DNA of 64,000 nt. It comes from Fasciolopsis buskii (Eukaryota; Platyhelminthes; Trematoda; Plagiorchiida; Fasciolidae). Positions 48,558 through 59,811 of this stretch are shown here, piece by piece; position 1 is the stretch's first letter, and every line of letters begins with the position of its first letter. Under the pieces are notes generated by a model. It was given only the letters and a program-made list of their open reading frames with translations. It did no database searches and had not been told where the DNA came from. Location: assembly GCA_008360955.1 (NCBI GenBank), contig LUCM01004817.1, positions 224,953 through 288,952 of the forward strand, in the 5' to 3' direction. The translations under genes were made by a program, and so were the position numbers.

Positions 48558-50456
48558 AGTTTAGTAAAAGCAAGCTGAAGTAAGAAACAATAACGAGAAG
48601 CTTGGAAGTGTATAAATGTAGTTTTAGAAGCAGGCACTGCAACTGGCTGAAGTCGAATAGGATCCATTTGTCAAAACTACTAACTTTAACGATGACTAAC
48701 CATTGCTCGCTTTCATGATAATCAAATGAGAGGCAATGTAAAATAGGGAAAGGTTTGTCTTAGTTTCGCCTGTTTCCTACACCAGCTGTCTCCGAGGCAA
48801 ATGAGAGTGTCGTTCAGTCAACTTTGAGGTCAGTTGTCATGTAAGGAGATCTATATGACAACTAAACCGGCTGTAGACCACCTTCCTGAAATCAGGCCCA
48901 AAGTTTACAATCTCACCTTGCGGCTTCTCATTTTAATCCCCTTATTCATACCTCGGATTATTGCTTTTCGCCCAGGAAAGTGCTGGAGTCCAGCCGATCT
49001 CACAACACATGATCACAAGTAGTTTTCGCGCAACACGTCACGTGATTTGGGCGAGTCACCTCCAGCTCTACATGAGCGCTTCGATATTGTCCAATCGCCG
49101 ACTAGCTCGCGACCCCGATGGTTATACATTCACGTTGAGATATTGTGTTGCGGAAGTGAAAAGGCTGGAATTCAATTCAACGGTGTTCTTTTGACTAAGG
49201 ATTATCTCGACCCGTAAAAAGAATAGTCACAATTCAGAAGTAATCGGTTTAAAGAAAAAGACTTTTGACAGACCATCTGTTAAAGCTCAGACCTGTTAGG
49301 ACACAACAGTAACGGCGCCGGGAATGGATTAATCGAATACTGACAAGTTCAATTCAACTGCATGTCTGAATACACCGTGAGGAAATGTGGCTGGCCAGTT
49401 AAGGACCAATCAGATAGGATTACCGATTAATATCAACTGTTAGCCATAAGACCAATGGGAGACAATGTTAGCAGAAAACAATTAAATACTAGTTGTTAAA
49501 CGCTTCTCTGATTGTCCCAGTACTACCATGGTAATGCCGAAAAAGGACAATCCATGCGGTCCACCCCCGAACTAATATTAGACTACAAACGAAGTTTAAA
49601 GAAAAGGATCTATCTGTAGCAAGCACGGTGACCAGAAATTGGCTTCTTCGCGGTGATGGGGTGACGAAGAAGTTCAAGAAAGCGAAAATGAGATACGCGC
49701 TAAGAATCTCTTAACCAGACATCTGATATTCTACCAATCTAACTTATTTCCCTATTGAACGGAAATTGCTATCAGAAAGCGTGCCGCATAAAAATGCCTG
49801 CCTAGGCCTCCGGGACTTTAGCTACATGAAAAAATGCGATGCCATTTAAAAATATGGTTTATCTGGTGAGAAAATACTCAATCATCAAAGTTTGAAGATG
49901 ATCAGAATTACCAGTAACATCTACAGACCGACTGATAAGCTACTTCTTAGGAAGAATCATGACAGTTACAACAGTCAGTGATAGGAATGCTTGACACCAA
50001 TCTATGCAGTATTCATTACTTCACGATCATATAAATAACCTTGCTTCTCTTTTCTGGAATGTTCATAACTGTTACGAAAATGACTGAGCTCGAAGTTAAC
50101 ACAAGAATCAACCGTTTAAGACAAGATGCGTCCAAACTGGCGTTAGGTTGGAATCCGAGGTCAACGTTGAATTGGTTTAGGCCACTAATTTACGCAAATG
50201 AATTCGACAATCCAAATGTGACTTGACCATGTGTGATGTGGGTGCGCCAAAGTTATGTTCAGTCTATTCAAACTCAACTAGGTTTAACCTCAACTACCGG
50301 TGTTTGTTAATGGATCACCATGGTCATTAAGCATTCCTCGTAGACTAATTAATGATGAGAAAACTTAAGAATACCTAACTGGTGACGAAAATTGGCCCAT
50401 CCTCGAAAATTTTCAAGTATTTTCATAACCGTTTGCACAATTGAAGCATTTTTCAG
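48558..50456. other. Unique DNA, no supported gene
   Basis: A plus-strand frame at 50041-50226 (with TELEVNTRINRLRQDASK) looks protein-like but lacks good splice signals. Nothing else was recognised. Confidence 0.3.
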
Positions 50457-50662
50457 ATCCTCGCCCTTTGATACGTTTTAACGAGTTTAGTTCTTTAGTG
50501 AATCAACTGTCGGATCATTTTTTTCTCTCACCAACCAGAATTGACCTGACCAGGCTTCGTTTATACTTCAGTGGAACATGGGTGTTCCGCTATTTCCGCG
50601 TTCCCTACATACCAATGGCCACCTTCAGTGACTACTCAATTAGAAGTTTAACAAAAATTTGA
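50457..50662 (+). CDS. Candidate terminal exon, family unknown
   Basis: A good acceptor (TTGAAGCATTTTTCAG|AT) ends at 50456. The frame that follows is open for 67 codons to a TGA. The peptide starts PRPLIRFNEFSSLVNQLSDH, contains SPTRIDLTRLRLYFSGTW and VFRYFRVPYIPMATFSDYSI, and ends SLTKI. Aromatic and charged residues are balanced and there is no low complexity, which favours real coding. The exon starts with two bases completing a codon (phase 1 intron). Partner exons upstream are not identified; the open segment at 50041-50226 is a candidate. Confidence 0.35.
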
Positions 50663-50712
50663 TTATAGCAAGGAGAAAGTATAACGTTTCCTATATTATT
50701 TTGGAATGGTGA

Positions 50713-50943
50713 CAAAATTATTCGGATGTACACATAGTACCAAAAGAAATGCGCCCAGTCGTTCAAGTGCTGAGTTCTTGTGAATCTTGCCCGGTGGTAA
50801 ACAAATCAACTAGCCCTCTGCCGCCAAAACAACCGGAAGTTCGAACCCCAGACATTTTGGTCACAGTGAGGGCAAACGACAACAAGCGGGTCACCCAACT
50901 CGTTACCACAACCGACCTATTGAGACCTTGCGTGGCTCTTTGA
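50713..50943 (+). CDS. Open frame of unknown status
   Basis: After a TGA at about 50710 the plus strand is open for 76 codons to a TGA at 50941. An ATG lies at 50749. The segment reads QNYSDVHIVPKEMRPVVQV, then SSCESCPVVNKSTSPLPPK, TPDILVTVRANDNKRVTQLV and DLLRPCVAL. A CxxC pair is present but no second pair, so a zinc site is not supported. No donor or acceptor of quality was seen. It may be a small gene, an exon or chance. Confidence 0.2.
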   Translation, partial: QNYSDVHIVPKEMRPVVQVLSSCESCPVVNKSTSPLPPKQPEVRTPDILVTVRANDNKRVTQLVTTTDLLRPCVAL

Positions 50944-52570
50944 CACTCCTAATTTCAGGGTCCCGATTGCCGATGCAGTGGACTCGGCAATTATGGGGCG
51001 CGCCCTAGTTTCATACTCTCACAAAAAATTTGTTTGCACATTTATTGTGTTAAATGTCCTAAGACCCAGAAAACCTGCTATCTGTGTTGCATGTACATGA
51101 GTCAGAAAACCCGGGTGGATCGATTGTCTACCAATAACCAGTTAGTCGACAGCTAACTCAATCCAGCGTTGGTATTCAAATAACCTATGGTGTGTAGGTT
51201 GGATCGCTGTCACTCAGTTTGGCACACACACACACACACACACATGAAATAGTTCAAATGTAGACGTTGGAGACGATACGATGCGCACCAACAAGCATTA
51301 TATAAATTTTACTAAAAAGAAAAATTGCTTCCAAATCTTAAGGTCCTGATTTCCACCCTTGACTGGAGGTGTAGGCGTGTTTTTAAAGAAATATGACAGT
51401 GGGAAACTTTCTAGTTTTCTGGTCCGCGTAGTGTCTAGACGGTAGCTCATATCCAAGTGACAGTAATATTTGTCAATTGAGTGGTGATAGGTAGCGACGC
51501 ACAGACACGTCGTGTATTATTGTAGCTGTCTGTGACGGGAACACGAAGTCAACTTCAGTCGAGCGTAAAGTCTATTATCAATGCGGATCCATATGAATTT
51601 GCACCCGAATGTTTACGTACAAACGACTTGCAAGAGGAATACAAACGGGATTCTCCCAGACAGCAAATGTTTTCTTAGTTTCGACACACAAGCAAGACAG
51701 GTGCCACCAAATTCGCACACTTGCAGACAAGCCAAGACCCGAGTTAACCCACTTGAATGGGCCTGGCCCACTATACTGGGGTGATATGAGCGGTCTAAGT
51801 ACGAGTCAAGTGACAATCCTAATTGCCTAAGACTACGGTCGGCAACAATGCGTGGTGATGTTATGGAATGTAAGGCGAACAATTACTGTCTAACCTAATT
51901 CACAGTTATGTTTCTTTCTGATTAATTTGTAAATAAGCTCTACCATAGTTTACAGCTTCCGAGGACTCCCTATTCTCTTCAGTTGCCTAGTGTGGGATTG
52001 GATCCATTCCAGTATGTGCTGCTGATGAATTGTACCTCACATCACACGACGCTGTCTTCATGCAATAAAATACATCCTCCCTCCGCATGTGTTGTATTGT
52101 GTAAATTTTTGCGTACAAAAATTCCGCATTTCAGTGAAAAACCGTGGAGGAACATAAGAAATCTAGTTACACTATCACGTTGTGCAAAATATGAGTGAGT
52201 GATTACTATATGATAGGTTACCCTGGAAGTCCGATGAAACATGGTACCGGTTTGTCAAGATGCATGCTAAATATGGGATAGTGGAGTCCATACGATTTAT
52301 TCTAGAGGGTGTGACGAATGTGATCGTTTTGCAAATTGACAGGGCTGCACTTTGAAAAATCGTTGTGCAGAGGATGGGTTGGACCTGAAAATATTTTGTG
52401 AGCTAATTTCTCACATGCTGATAAGTGCTTGATCATCGTTAGACTGATGGGCCCTATTTAGTGTGTAAATAGGCACGGTTATATATTTGGTAGCTCGCGA
52501 AGAATTCTTTAGTCTTTGAAAAACCTGTCTAAATAGCTGGGAACTAAGAAGGATGGAAATTGACATCAAT

Positions 52571-52802
52571 NNNNNNNNNNNNNNNNNNNNNNNNNNNNNN
52601 NNNNNNNNNNNNNNNNNNNNNNNNNNNNNNNNNNNNNNNNNNNNNNNNNNNNNNNNNNNNNNNNNNNNNNNNNNNNNNNNNNNNNNNNNNNNNNNNNNNN
52701 NNNNNNNNNNNNNNNNNNNNNNNNNNNNNNNNNNNNNNNNNNNNNNNNNNNNNNNNNNNNNNNNNNNNNNNNNNNNNNNNNNNNNNNNNNNNNNNNNNNN
52801 NN
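52571..52802. other. Assembly gap, 232 N
   Basis: Within S2. The homologous place in S1 (about 21121-21145) shows only some 25 bases between the matching flanks, so the true gap is probably far smaller than 232. Confidence 0.95.
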
Positions 52803-53537
52803 AATCGGGAGATGGTGCCTTGTTTCACCTTGTAGTGCCGAAGCTTTCTGATTTGAAATAAAACCGTCGGAAATTCTTTACACAGATGGAAATTTGAAAA
52901 GTATGCTTCAGATTTCTGTCAAGAGTAGCTCCTAGATGTTTCACAGAATCAATCCTGGTAAGAGTTTTGAGTTGATGGAAGACGTTTCGGATGGGTCTGC
53001 TGACCGATAGAGAGAGAGAGGGAGTACAGACATTTGAAACATTTAGATATGTTGAGATTTAAACCAGCTTGTACGCAGGAATTGCATATAAAATATAAGT
53101 TGGAAAAACTGAAACGGTTTGAGAGAACGCAACATCATCAGCATACGTAAGCAGGTGACAGGAGGAGCAAGTTTATGAGTCAGTGATGTAGGTAGGGAAG
53201 ACATACGATGAAAGAACAACACCCTGAAGCACGCATGAGTTGTTAATCAAGGGTTTCGAGGTTTTACTCCCCCCCCCATTCGTGTGCACTGGGTTCGGTT
53301 TGTAAAGTAATCAGAGAGCAGTGTTAGTAAAGGCCTGTGATTAGAACTCGAATTACTGGTTTACTTTTTACTGGATTTTCTCACAGCTCGTTTGTCACGT
53401 GTCCATTTTCACTACAGTTTGCATTTGAATCACCCATGCACATCACAATGGTTGGATTTGTCCTGTTGAATACGATTCATGCATACGGGAATCTATTCCA
53501 AGTCAGGTTATTCTGCTCGATATCGTGGACTGAACGG

Positions 53538-53610
53538 GCGGTGTCCAAGGGGATACGGTCGTGTTATTTGGACGTGAGGATCGCGGGTTCGAATCCTCCC
53601 ACCGTCAATC
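53538..53610 (+). repeat. tRNA-like segment, second copy
   Basis: Identical to 21948-22020, with a perfect B-box GGTTCGAATCC and unpaired arms. Confidence 0.5.
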
Positions 53611-53719
53611 AGCTTCCCCACTTGGCAGCCCTTTGTTGGCCGCGGCCCCATTCCTGAAAAATGACGCACATCGTTGTTTCATTAACAAAGGAGGTAAAAG
53701 ATAGAAGACGGAATATCTA

Positions 53720-54001
53720 ATGGGTGTTCAAAACATGAAATTCGGTGAAATGTATCAACATCTGGCAACTTCTGTTTGTGTAGAAGAAAATTCCGTGAAA
53801 ATTTCTACTTTAACTTCCTTCTTTTTGGTCATCCTTGACGCCATGGAAAATGTTATTGAACACGCCCGAGGTTGTGGTAATACTACAAGAATTAAGAAGT
53901 CTGATTCTGCCGCTTTCTGCTATCTTATTCTAAGTCCATCATCTTATTGTCTGGTATCCTTGTTTCTACCAAACTCTGGGGCAGGGCGTTCGTCTGCACA
54001 G
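53720..54001 (+). CDS. Candidate first coding exon, family unknown
   Basis: An ATG at 53720 opens exactly 94 codons to a donor GCACAG|GTAATT, phase 0. The peptide starts MGVQNMKFGEMYQHLATS, contains the hydrophobic LTSFFLVILDAMENVIE and, later, AAFCYLILSPSSYCLVSLFL, and ends GAGRSSAQ. Two hydrophobic stretches could be membrane segments, but the first is short. The frame starts about 60 bp after the end of block S2. A second donor-bearing segment follows at 54513-54632. Unknown function; the donor is reasonable but not perfect. Confidence 0.3.
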
Positions 54002-54512
54002 GTAATTTGTGATGACTGATCGAAGCTAACTGATGACTTGAACGACAGTCGGCAATCAGACTTTGAATATCACTCCGTTTGGAAATGTTTGCTCTAGTTT
54101 CTAGCCTGGCTGCCGGCTGTCATTGTTCTACAAGGGATTTATTTTTTTGACGTAATTCTCCACAAGAAACATTTTGCACCTATTTTCTAGCGCAAATGAT
54201 ACTGAACGATCACTATAATTACGGTTATTAACAGTATAAGCTACATTACAAACAGAAGTACAGTTGTTGAGGAAACCACTTCACGAGGAGTGAAGTACTG
54301 GTTTGCAATCGCGCAAAGCTGAGTCATTTTGGAGTCTCTTTATTTGAATACCGATGCATTGAGTGAGAACGGCCGGAAATTCACGTATGTGGACACTAAA
54401 GAATTTTCTCTTCGTGAATTTGTCTTCAATTATTCTATCCTATTGTGATCACCTCCACTCACTGACTGCCCCGGTACGACTAAATTGTGGTCGCTGGTTA
54501 CGACCGGAACAG

Positions 54513-54632
54513 GCGGCGAAGTGATCTCATTATTTGGTGAATCCACGCGCAGTTCACATGGCACAAAAAGATACGAATTCGCGGCCAAAGAAAGCTGCGA
54601 ATGCAAGCCAGTCTGGAGTACGGATCACAAAA
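54513..54632 (+). CDS. Candidate internal exon, family unknown
   Basis: The frame is open from about 54452 to a strong donor CACAAAA|GTGAGTC at 54632 (phase 1). A possible acceptor is CGGAACAG| at 54512, though with a poor pyrimidine tract. The segment reads GEVISLFGESTRSSHGTKRY then EFAAKESCECKPVWSTDHK. It is hydrophilic, with a CEC pair and a basic-acidic mix. It does not join in phase with the donor at 54001 using the acceptor given, so either the acceptor is wrong or the two are not adjacent exons. Confidence 0.3.
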
Positions 54633-54899
54633 GTGAGTCAACCCAAAACCAGGCAACAGGACTGAACATCGGTAATCAACCAATCAGCGCGCAGCCTCCT
54701 ATCCGAAGTTATAGTTATATTTTGCATTAAATTCTGACTCATGGCTGAAATGCGTTACTGGGCGCGGATAAGGGAACGGCCGCTATCCAGGTAGTTAGCC
54801 GTGAATGTGGTAGGCTCAAGAGAACCGAATAACTGGCAGTGGATTAGCAGCGACACTGTGGAGGGCGTGATGGGTTTCTGCCTGGCAAGCGATCTCCCT

Positions 54900-55165
54900 A
54901 ACAAACGCCACAAAAGCCCGCCGGTGGCAATGCGAAGTGGCGAGTGTGGCGCGCCAACCAAATAAGGCCATTTCTTCTTGTCGTGTCCACGAGCACGGCA
55001 AGGTTTTCCAGAATAGATGTATGAAGCGATCAACTGGCCACTGATTCGTTTAGAATTATTCTGCTACCTCACAGAAAGCGCTTGGCTACGCAAGGGTTAG
55101 AGGTACATCTTCGAATGGAAAGACCTACTCTGAACTGGGCGACCGAGTAGTATGACATACCATTC
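54900..55165 (+). repeat. Dispersed repeat family R, copy 2
   Basis: Counterpart of 15440-15710 in the same orientation; landmarks are given there. Both strands have open frames across it, an effect of its composition. Confidence 0.55.
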
Positions 55166-55424
55166 TCCATTCGACCATGACTATAACTGTTCTTCATATA
55201 GCCGTTTCTTGTCTTTCTCTCAATTGCAAAACCGTCCCTCCATCGTACGTAACTGTTTGCCCCTACAAATCGGTGTTATTCTTCCTCTTCCCACCCTAAT
55301 TACTTACATTCTTCAGGAAATGTAGTCGGCCTTGCCATTGGCAGAGTCACTAGAATGAGTCCTGTTTCTCTTCTGTCGCGTTCTCTCTCAAGTAATATCT
55401 GAATCTCACCGAGCCCGTCTAGGT

Positions 55425-56115
55425 ACGGTATGCGCTTTGTATCTACAAGATGCAAGGCACTTGCAGCCTGTACCTGCACTCACCGTTTGTGGTGATCAGG
55501 TAGAAGATGCCAAAAGCTTCAAGTACTTCGGGAGTCTGATCACACTTGGTGGAGGTGATTGGGAGGAGATCACAACGCAAATTACGAAAATCAGAGCAGC
55601 ATTCGCGAACCTGCAACACTTCTGGCGCCGCCATCACACCCAATGTTTGTAGTGTTCTGTTCTACGGTGGCAAAACCTGACCTATTCTCGTTCAGGATGC
55701 CCGACGACCTTAAGGATTTCGACTAGCGATGTCTTCGAGTCTGGTGGGAAGATGGAGTGAGCAGTGACGGGATACATCTTCGTGTGTTGGGCGCAAATGG
55801 TTGTCCTCTCACTGAGATAATCGCTTTACATCACCTTCGGTGGCTTGGATACATATTGGATATAGGTGATCACTGTCCACTTTTCTGCGCTCTTTTTGCA
55901 CATGGTGGAAAAGACCGGAAGAAACGACTTGGCGGTTGGGCTATGATGTGGCGTAGGGATATGAAGAAGTTAGTTTCGCTCTGGCCTCGGCTGGTGCTTC
56001 CTGCCTTCGTGGTTGAGGCCCGATTGATGATGACTGCTGTTCGTTGGAGGTGCTGAGACATATGGTCCAGAATCGACGTCAGTGGAGCGAATGCTTTAGG
56101 GTTCATCCACTGAAC
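55425..56115 (+). pseudogene. Non-LTR retrotransposon, 3' fragment of the reverse-transcriptase ORF
   Basis: Three frames together give the C-terminal part of a LINE ORF2 downstream of the polymerase core. Frame one (55425-55652) has DQVEDAKSFKYFGSLITLGG and FANLQHFWRRH. Next comes a frameshift and in-frame stops around LFYGGKT and DDLKDFD/RCLRVWWEDGVSS. Then (55757-56000) HLRVLGANGCPLTEIIALHH, LRWLGYIL and GGKDRKKRLGGWAMMWRRDM. Lastly, another frame has SLEVLRHMVQNRRQWSECF. The order YLGS, AFANLRHLWRR, LLYGSETW, RCLRxIAR, RLRWLGHVLRM is familiar from LINEs of flukes and other invertebrates. The catalytic RT motifs and endonuclease are absent (5' truncated), so the copy is dead. Confidence 0.85.
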
Positions 56116-56281
56116 TTACCTCTTTTCAGAATAATGCAAAAACGATACAAAATCACAAAATGCGTACGGTGAAAGCACAAAAAACATTTGGTTTGTGCCG
56201 GCGTATTATCCCCCTACCCTTATTTTTCCACACTGCGTGAACTTCCATTTACATGTTGTTGCGTTGGCACCATGCCCGTTG

Positions 56282-56283
<2 letters not shown>

Positions 56284-56319
<36 letters not shown>
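56284..56319 (+). repeat. (TA)n microsatellite
   Basis: Perfect TA run of about 36 bases. Frames crossing it are spurious. Confidence 0.95.
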
Positions 56320-56321
<2 letters not shown>

Positions 56322-56980
56322 TCCTTCCTTTTCCGAAACACTGTATACCTGGGTCTTGTCTGCTACATCAAGTCAAGTCAAATAAATGCTTCACACGTCC
56401 CTTCCGAGCAGATATTCATCGGTAAACTTGTTCATTATCCGCGTATTATTTGTTACCGACACACTAATTTAGTACATCACGTGGGCAAATAAATTCTTTC
56501 AGTCGACTGACTTAACCCGTGAATTACGGAAATAATTCGATTGTATCTGGCTTCTCCTGAAATATCAATCACTCATTGCAAATTGTAGTTGAAAACGCAT
56601 TTGACAACGAGTATAACCGCGGTGATCATCCTAAACCATTTTACTACTCAAAAAGGTTAGACAGATCAGTGTGAGATAGTACAAAACGTCTAATTCGCAA
56701 CTACACTTCGTTTTTCAAAACAGTTTTTCATGCACCCGCCTTTCCCGAGTGACCTGCAGAACAAAACAGCCACCTTATTCATACCGTAAAGCCACAAAAT
56801 GTTGAGTGTTTTATTTGCCAATTTGCTTTTTGCACAGCACACCACAACGGATGAGTTGGGCGACGGGGGGGGCGTGAATCAGAAGTACGGTTCTTGAATA
56901 AACTCCAGGACAATGGTTGAGAGGGCTCTGCGTGGGTGGAGATGTGGAGTAGGTTGAGACGATGCAAACAACTGAAACCA
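56320..56980. other. No gene recognised
   Basis: Unremarkable unique DNA. A G run is at 56865-56872. Confidence 0.4.
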
Positions 56981-57027
56981 GACGACGACGGCGACGACGA
57001 CGATCACAACGAGGACGACGACGCCCC
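56981..57027 (+). repeat. (GAC)n trinucleotide array, imperfect
   Basis: GACGACGACGGCGACGACGA continues with one interruption (TCACAACGAG). If translated it would give Asp or Arg runs; two plus-strand frames stay open through it, without other support. Confidence 0.85.
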
Positions 57028-57229
57028 TCCCAGAAGTCGCAACTATTTGCTGGTTATGGCGGCGGCAGAGAACAAAGGAATGCTGGGTTTTTTGAAACCG
57101 ATTGCACGTTTTTCCGTACGTGTGAGAACACACGTGCACAAATCAACCCCGGTACGATTGCAATGAACGCACTCTGATATCGTGCGACTGTAAACGAATC
57201 ATCCTCATCGTAAACTACCACGCACACAG

Positions 57230-57406
57230 TCAAACCTGAATCGGTCATTCGGCGAAGCGATCCTTGTGCTTGATTCAACAGTGTTCGGCCCGTCATCATT
57301 AAATTCGACTGTTACGAATAACGAAAAATCAAAGACGTCTTCCCCAGTCATGAAGCATGGTACATCTCTAGTATCAGTTTTATGTAACCCCGTTCTATCA
57401 GTTGAT
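57230..57406 (+). CDS. Candidate internal exon with near-ideal donor
   Basis: Bounded by CGCACACAG| (57229) and GTTGAT|GTAAGTA, close to a perfect match to U1 snRNA. Length is 177 nt, 59 codons, phase 0 at both ends. It reads SNLNRSFGEAILVLDSTVFG, then PSSLNSTVTNNEKSKTSSP, then MKHGTSLVSVLCNPVLSVD. Ser, Asn and Thr rich, with an N-glycosylation sequon (N-S-T), so perhaps an extracellular or linker region. The minus strand is also open across 57205-57465 (DVPCFMTGEDVFDFSLF), and that frame is equally protein-like. The donor is the reason to prefer plus. Confidence 0.3.
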
Positions 57407-59476
57407 GTAAGTAAATAAGCAAAACGGTCCTTCTTTCCATTCCCACTTGCTTTTCCGATCACCAACTCTTTACTCCCTCCTTACATGATTACTCGAGCTT
57501 GCATGCATGCATGAGTGTGCATGACATATTGGCACGCAAACACAGCAAAGTACTGTCAACTCACTGTCATTGCCACACAAACGCAGATCATGTTCTAATA
57601 TCAATGTAGTTGAAACCAATATCCTGGTTATCCCTGCGTCTTGATTGTGCATCAATGTTTTCTCAACCGGTGGGGATCTTTTATTGCTCGCGTAACAGTT
57701 CTAGGTGGGATACTTACAAACACACTTACCAACACGGATGCAAGTACAGTTTCAAAATGAATTCGCTCCCGGACTCAGAGTATCCCGTTTATCTTTCCTC
57801 CTTTTCCCCTCTCTCTGTCTCTCGCTCGCTCGCCCGTGTTCCTTTATTAGGTGCTTTTGTACAGTAGAAAAACAGAAACTGTAATGTACTGTAGCATAAA
57901 CCCGTGCTTAAGACTACCGTCATGGATACCGCAGTTGACCGTCTGTCGTTCTCCCTTCCCCCCGTCACCAGTGCTCCAACCCTAAGCTATCGTGCAGGTC
58001 CACATCCCGGTTGCGAGTGCAGAGAGAGCGCTAAGTGGGGTGGCCTTGCACATATGCGTACTCGAGGATATCACTTACATTCGTGCACCCATTTGCGTGC
58101 TTGTGTTTCAGCTACAGAGTGCGCGCAAGATGGCGGTGTAAGATCAAAGGAATTGGCCTCGTCACAGGTCCCTCTTCGTGTCGTGTATTTTCCTTGCTTT
58201 CTTGCCCCCCTCTCTCACTCGGCTAAGTTAAAGAATAAGTGAAGGAAACCTAGTGGAAGACAAAGAAACGAGTCGGCGAAGGACAAAACCGACGAAGGAA
58301 GAGGAGGCAAAATCGTGGGCCAAAACAAATTAGAGCAACCCAAAAAAGATAAAACCAGGAGAGAATAAAGACGGTTCAACTATGTCCCATCATTTCGTCT
58401 TAGAAACGAAACGATGGAGGCGGCATTCTTGAATCAGGAGTTAATTACGGAGTGATTTCATGCACATGCACATATGCACATGTGAGATAGCACAAAAGCA
58501 CGCCACGGTCGTATATTTCACAAGATCACATGCATGCATCCGAAGAAACGCACGGAATCGTTGTGTGTGTGTGGAGGGGGTTGCAAACTGTGAGCTGACC
58601 CACATCAGATGAGAATTAGTGACCATCGATTGATTGGCAGAAGGTCTTCGAGTTCCGTGATCTGATTGGAAAATAACTAAGGTGGACTGAGAAGTTACCA
58701 AATGAATTTGAGAGGGAAACTGTTTGATCCTGTTTCAGCGCAGCTCACCTCATCAGTTAAATGACCACAGCGGTACGTGGCTAACCTCACTTCTGTCGCC
58801 CCATAGAATTAAAAGTGGGACAGGCCTGTGGGTGGTGCGTTGTTTGTGTAAAGAGATCAGTCCGGTGTCATAAATCTCACAGCAAAGTTTCCAACCCCCC
58901 TTCCCCCTCGTACATTTTTCCAATCTCGGCCACATGCACAGACAGACGTATCCCAGAGATCCCTGACTTCAACAGACAATGAAATAAGCGCTTTCAAACA
59001 GGTTCATCAAATTCCATAATTAAGTTTTATTATATCAACTTTGCATATCTGTTCACAAGTCTGACGTAGCTAGAGGTTAGGTACTGTCTCTGGTGCCCAA
59101 CGTTATCATATGTCCAACAAGTAGGCTTGATCGAAATCTAGCAGGAAATTTTGGGCATTTCTAAGCCTCCGAAAGCATCGAGTTGGAGAGAATATACAAG
59201 CATTCGAACTACTGTGTTGACATAAACGAGAATGGGTATAATTGCCTTCTTGTGACCTATGGTGAGAAGCTGTACCAGAGTCCCAAACACATGGTGACTT
59301 TAGCATATGATCACATGACTGGCTAACTGAACCATAATTTACGAAACCAGAAACTTTTGTAGTCATTCGATTGGATACTTGCTGTAACATTCCAACGTCA
59401 AAAACACCTTACAGAGTTTGGTACTCCAGCATGGAATCAGTCAACGGAATAGACGATAAATACTAAGATTGATGGG
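57407..59476. other. No supported gene
   Basis: Contains GCATGCATGCATG at 57500 and CT-rich runs near 57800-57835. A CTGATGAG on the minus strand at 58748 was tested as a hammerhead and rejected. Frames are short and unsupported. Confidence 0.35.
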
Positions 59477-59506
59477 GAAAGTAGCCGGTTTACTCCGGCT
59501 ACTTTC
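59477..59506 (+). other. Perfect 12-bp inverted repeat (hairpin)
   Basis: GAAAGTAGCCGG, loop TTTACT, CCGGCTACTTTC: 12 uninterrupted pairs with a 6-nt loop, extendable by a G-T pair. It lies about 50 nt upstream of the candidate acceptor at 59554. It could be a structured RNA element, a foldback remnant or a protein-binding palindrome. Confidence 0.8.
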
Positions 59507-59554
59507 TTTACGGTACAGTTCAGTGACGATCATTTCAATCCTTCTTTTTCCATA

Positions 59555-59811
59555 GTGAGAAGAGGAAATTCATGGTCTCGTATGTGTTCGGGCAGGTCCA
59601 CTCCAGTTCACAAATCACACTGCCTGATGGGTGCAACGCTGACGTCCCCAGTCACTGCCATAAGTGGGCCTGGGCGGAACTGTGTCCTTGGTGGAATCCG
59701 ATTGCGACTGTGCCCTTGCGCGATGCCCGATTTACACTGGAAATCCATCGGCATACCGACTTCGAAAGCGCAGCAAAGATTTGGTCTCACCATTCACGTC
59801 GACCAGTCTAA
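59555..59811 (+). CDS. Candidate terminal exon, family unknown
   Basis: A good acceptor (ATCCTTCTTTTTCCATAG|T) ends at 59554. One frame runs EKRKFMVSYVFGQVHSSSQI, TLPDGCNADVPSHCHKWAWA, ELCPWWNPIATVPLRDARFT, LEIHRHTDFESAAKIW, to a TAA at 59809. It is Trp and Cys rich, unusual for a chance frame. A second plus frame is also open from the same acceptor to 59962, so the reading frame is not settled. No domain is recognised. Confidence 0.3.

Larger units (their letters stand above)
51075..53661 (+). repeat. Duplicated block S2 (second copy of S1)
   Basis: Begins at CTGCTATCTGTGTTGCATGT and ends near GGCCGCGGCCCCATTCCTGA, where S1 reads CCGCCTCCCC. Contains the CA microsatellite (51222-51244), a 232 N gap (52571-52802) and the tRNA-like segment at 53538. 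Segment 51245-51311 has no counterpart in S1. See 18851-22067. Confidence 0.8.

Noticed and set aside
58720..58760. Minus-strand CTGATGAG followed by GAAAC and ATC, a possible hammerhead
   Set aside because: The stem II segment pairs only with wobbles, the helix III pairing beyond A-U fails, and the flanks do not form stem I.
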